A stretch of DNA of 5,009 bases, taken from assembly GCA_021802685.1 (NCBI GenBank), contig JAJZRM010000244.1:1-5009 (forward strand). Reading direction: 5' to 3'. Under the pieces are notes generated by a model. That model was not told the origin of the DNA. It saw nothing but the letters and a program-made list of their open reading frames with translations, and did not search any database. Origin of the DNA: Deltaproteobacteria bacterium (GTDB taxonomy: Bacteria > Desulfobacterota > Deferrimicrobia > Deferrimicrobiales > Deferrimicrobiaceae). This document shows, in pieces, positions 4,966-5,009 of the stretch (positions within the stretch are counted from its first letter, which is position 1; the number at the start of each line of letters is the position of its first letter). Position numbers and translations under genes: made by a program.

Positions 4966-5001
4966 CCCCACACAGGGGCCGCTTCGTCAATTTTCAACTA
5001 A
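4966..5001. repeat. Right terminal inverted repeat of the IS256-type element
   Basis: Read inward (minus strand) it begins TTAGTTGAAAATTGACGA and continues with GCGGCCCC and GTGTGGGG, the partner of the left end. It lies about 50-90 nt upstream of the transposase start. Confidence 0.75.
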
Positions 5002-5009
5002 GATTGGCA

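Larger units (their letters stand above)
3618..5001 (-). mobile_element. IS256/Mutator-type insertion sequence, about 1.38 kb
   Basis: Imperfect terminal inverted repeats enclose one transposase gene on the minus strand. Inward reading gives TTAGTTGAAA-TTG-CGA...GCGGCCCC..GTGGG at both ends (3618-3652 and 4966-5001). Size and gene content fit IS256-family elements. Outer borders are uncertain by several bases, because the flanks (CAATCCCA on the left, TGCCAATC read inward on the right) partly resemble each other. The window ends 8 nt after the right end, and I could not find a target-site duplication. The transposase has a premature stop, so this copy is probably inactive on its own. Confidence 0.82.

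Noticed and set aside
4913..4990. Transposase start at 4990
   Set aside because: It lies inside the right terminal repeat and lacks a Shine-Dalgarno, whereas ATG 4912 has AAGGAG at 7 nt.
1..5009. CRISPR array, tRNA or rRNA gene
   Set aside because: I found no regularly spaced repeats and no cloverleaf-like or rRNA-like sequence.

Overview
The window looks like an accessory region of a GC-rich, Gram-negative bacterium. A Desulfobacterota/Geobacter-like deltaproteobacterium is my best guess. This rests on a periplasmic DsbC-like isomerase carrying an N-terminal CXXCH (heme c type) motif, a combination I associate with that group, on the high-GC codon use of the minus-strand genes, and on an IS256-type insertion sequence. 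The taxonomic call is inference only.

Layout. (1) Positions 1-1122, plus strand: the broken tip of an Rhs polymorphic-toxin locus. It holds the last stretch of an Rhs core (recognisable from about 253), a nine-G tract (366-374) where the frame is lost, a colicin E5-type tRNase domain at the end of an ORF to 835, a small overlapping downstream gene (807-1052) that is the obvious immunity candidate, and a rho-independent terminator (1088-1122). This block is visibly less GC-rich than the rest. (2) Positions 1101-3529, minus strand: a compact four-gene operon read from 3529 towards 1101. It encodes a DsbC-like isomerase, a DsbD/CcdA-type membrane electron transporter (4-nt ATGA overlap), a TlpA-like thioredoxin-fold protein, and a small XRE/Cro-type regulator that starts 7 nt after the tlpA-like stop. 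(3) Positions 3530-3617: the operon leader, with a strong Shine-Dalgarno, an inverted repeat and possible promoter boxes. (4) Positions 3618-5001: an IS256/Mutator-type insertion sequence with recognisable imperfect terminal inverted repeats. Its transposase is interrupted by an in-frame amber codon after the DDE residues.

Functional reading. The minus-strand operon appears to form a periplasmic disulfide-reducing relay. Electrons would pass through the membrane protein (paired PCTYP and PCTVP cysteines) to the periplasmic CPYC and CPNC proteins. The substrates are unknown; c-type cytochrome maturation or general disulfide repair are both plausible. The regulator at the operon end may feed back on the operon. 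The Rhs tip looks like a displaced C-terminal toxin/immunity cassette whose link to the core is frameshifted, although the toxin domain and its partner are intact. The most interesting points are the G-tract that separates core from toxin by one base, the toxin/immunity overlap, and the heme-motif isomerase.
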